Below the pieces are notes generated by a model. It did no database searches. It saw nothing but the letters and a program-made list of their open reading frames with translations, and was not told where the DNA came from. From contig CBDATC010000001.1 in assembly GCA_965199765.1 (NCBI GenBank), forward strand, positions 868,001 through 932,000: a stretch of DNA of 64,000 nucleotides. Direction: 5' to 3'. Positions 63,023-64,000 of this stretch are shown one piece after another. The stretch is from JAPOXR01 sp965199765 (GTDB lineage: Bacteria; Pseudomonadota; Alphaproteobacteria; Rhodobacterales; Rhodobacteraceae). Within the stretch, counting starts at the first letter, position 1, and every line of letters begins with the position of its first letter. The translations under genes were made by a program, and so were the position numbers.

Positions 63023-64000
63023 ATGCTAACTAATTTGGACCTGAACAGAAGATCCTTTCTTGCCGCGACAGGAGCATTCGGCGCTTCCGCCGCGCTCATT
63101 CCTAATGTCGCAATCTCACAGGACGGATCGACGGTGATCATCAGATCATATTCCGACCTTCAGATTCTTGATCCGGCCTTCCGGCTGTCATTGCCCGAAA
63201 GCGACATTATCAGGTCGATTTTCGCACCGCTGGTCGTTGTCGCCCCTGGTGATGAATGGGGCTGGAAGCCGCTGGCGGTAGAGAACATTTCACAGCTCGA
63301 TGATCTGACAGTCTCCTTCACCCTGCGCGACAACATTTCATTCACCGACGGTTATGGTCAAATGACGGCGGAAGACGTCAAATATTCGCTCGAACGGATC
63401 GCCGATCCCGCGATGGAGAGCCCGTATGCGGGGGACTGGTCTGCTCTTAAGGAAGTCGAAGTCAAAGACCGGCTTTCGGGTCTTATCCATCTCAAGCACA
63501 AATTCGTGCCGCTGTGGACGACGACATTGCCTACAGCCGCATCATGCATCCTCTCGAAGCGGGCTATGGAAGATCTCGGCGAAACGATCAAAACAAAGCC
63601 CGTAGCCCAGTCCGGTCAGTATCTGCTTGCTGATTGGCAGCCAAAGCAAAAAACTGTCTTGCGCCGCAATCCAGACTGGGCGCACGAACCAGGTGGTTTC
63701 GAAGAAATCCATATCATCCCGATTGAAGATCCAGCGACGGCGGAACGCGGATTTGAGGCCGGCGATCTTGACTATACCTGGACCTCGGTTTCTTCTCTGC
63801 CGCGTTTGAAGCAAAATCCCCCAGCCGGCAGCATCGTTCTTGAAAAACCTTCGCTTGCCTATGTTTGGCTTGGCATCAACCAAGATGTCGCGCCATTCGA
63901 CAATCTGAATATCCGCCGCGCGGTACAGCATGCCATTGATCGGCCATCGGTCGTTGATGCGGCGTATTTTGGAGCCGCCAGCGTTGGGAACGGCATCATC
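63023..64000 (+). CDS. Dipeptide/oligopeptide-type ABC transporter solute-binding protein (runs off right edge)
   Basis: The first 326 codons are visible. ATG 63023 follows GGGGGA. A twin-arginine signal (NRRSFLAATG, Arg 9-10, then a hydrophobic stretch to about residue 32) indicates Tat export. The mature protein is a family 5 binding protein: LQILDPAFRLSL, FTLRDNISFTDGYGQMTAEDVKYSLERI, and NLNIRRAVQHAIDR. It would deliver peptides, opines or similar to a Dpp/Opp-type importer whose other genes should lie to the right of the window. Confidence 0.92.
   Translation, partial: MLTNLDLNRRSFLAATGAFGASAALIPNVAISQDGSTVIIRSYSDLQILDPAFRLSLPESDIIRSIFAPLVVVAPGDEWGWKPLAVENISQLDDLTVSFTLRDNISFTDGYGQMTAEDVKYSLERIADPAMESPYAGDWSALKEVEVKDRLSGLIHLKHKFVPLWTTTLPTAASCILSKRAMEDLGETIKTKPVAQSGQYLLADWQPKQKTVLRRNPDWAHEPGGFEEIHIIPIEDPATAERGFEAGDLDYTWTSVSSLPRLKQNPPAGSIVLEKPSLAYVWLGINQDVAPFDNLNIRRAVQHAIDRPSVVDAAYFGAASVGNGII

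Overview
The window reads as chromosomal DNA of an alphaproteobacterium of roughly balanced GC. The evidence is the set of lineage-typical small proteins (DUF1244, DUF3572), the style of the core genes (pheS, pheT, rpmI, rplT, secE, gyrB, pyk), a MobB-MoeA fusion, a SoeABC-type sulfite dehydrogenase and non-pyrrolysine MttB. Genes are packed tightly with ATGA, GTGA and TTGA stop/start overlaps, and TTG starts are frequent. Species cannot be told from this sequence. Local synteny is scrambled: pheS and pheT are apart and on opposite strands, and tRNA-Trp/secE leads into rpmI-rplT instead of nusG-rplKAJL.

Region 1 (1-7506) is a nitrogen/amide catabolic cluster. An RpiR regulator and a glutamine-synthetase-like enzyme lie on the minus strand. 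Divergent from them are an N-formylglutamate amidohydrolase, an isochorismatase-family amidase and a complete Liv-type ABC importer whose LivM permease and LivG ATPase are fused. Region 2 (7598-10909) holds molybdenum-cofactor genes on the minus strand (mobB-moeA fusion, mobA, fdhD). They can supply the bis-MGD enzyme SoeABC at 36435-40972. Region 3 (11156-24520) is mostly housekeeping: DUF3572, a HAD phosphatase, MttB-family methyltransferase, pheT, pyk, tRNA-Trp, secE, rpmI, rplT, pheS, DUF1244, a short RNase R and an MltB-type lytic transglycosylase.

Region 4 (24885-27940) is a GC-rich Rpn (PD-(D/E)XK) nuclease locus. The 3' third of the gene plus its downstream flank is repeated in tandem, and each copy keeps an intact start site for a small C-terminal protein resembling the RpnS intragenic antitoxins. 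Region 5 (28235-36063) has a YhaO/YhaN (SbcDC-like) pair, a GNAT acetyltransferase and gyrB.

Region 6 (41002-54609) is the most interesting part. It is an AT-richer, single-orientation, probably acquired operon of about ten genes that looks like a DNA sulfur-modification/defence system of unusual composition. It has a DndC-like PAPS-reductase/ATP-pyrophosphatase, an IscS/DndA-like cysteine desulfurase, a GHKL (Hsp90-like) ATPase and two proteins of unknown function. These are followed by an RNA-polymerase-alpha-CTD/sigma-4-like protein split in two, a phospholipase-D/SF2-helicase fusion, a 71-residue protein, a DndD/SMC-like ATPase and a terminal unknown. A run of nine C residues breaks the first gene exactly where a tenth C would restore the frame and its SGGRSSG P-loop, so the system may be phase-variable and is shown here in the off state. 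A promoter with a perfect 14-bp palindrome lies upstream.

Region 7 (54610-64000) starts with a non-coding stretch holding a thiamine-pyrophosphate-riboswitch-like element and a 95-nt multi-stem inverted repeat. It continues with iorA-iorB (indolepyruvate oxidoreductase), an acyl-CoA thioesterase, a CocE/NonD hydrolase, an orphan C5-cytosine methyltransferase and the first part of a Tat-exported dipeptide-type solute-binding protein that runs off the window.
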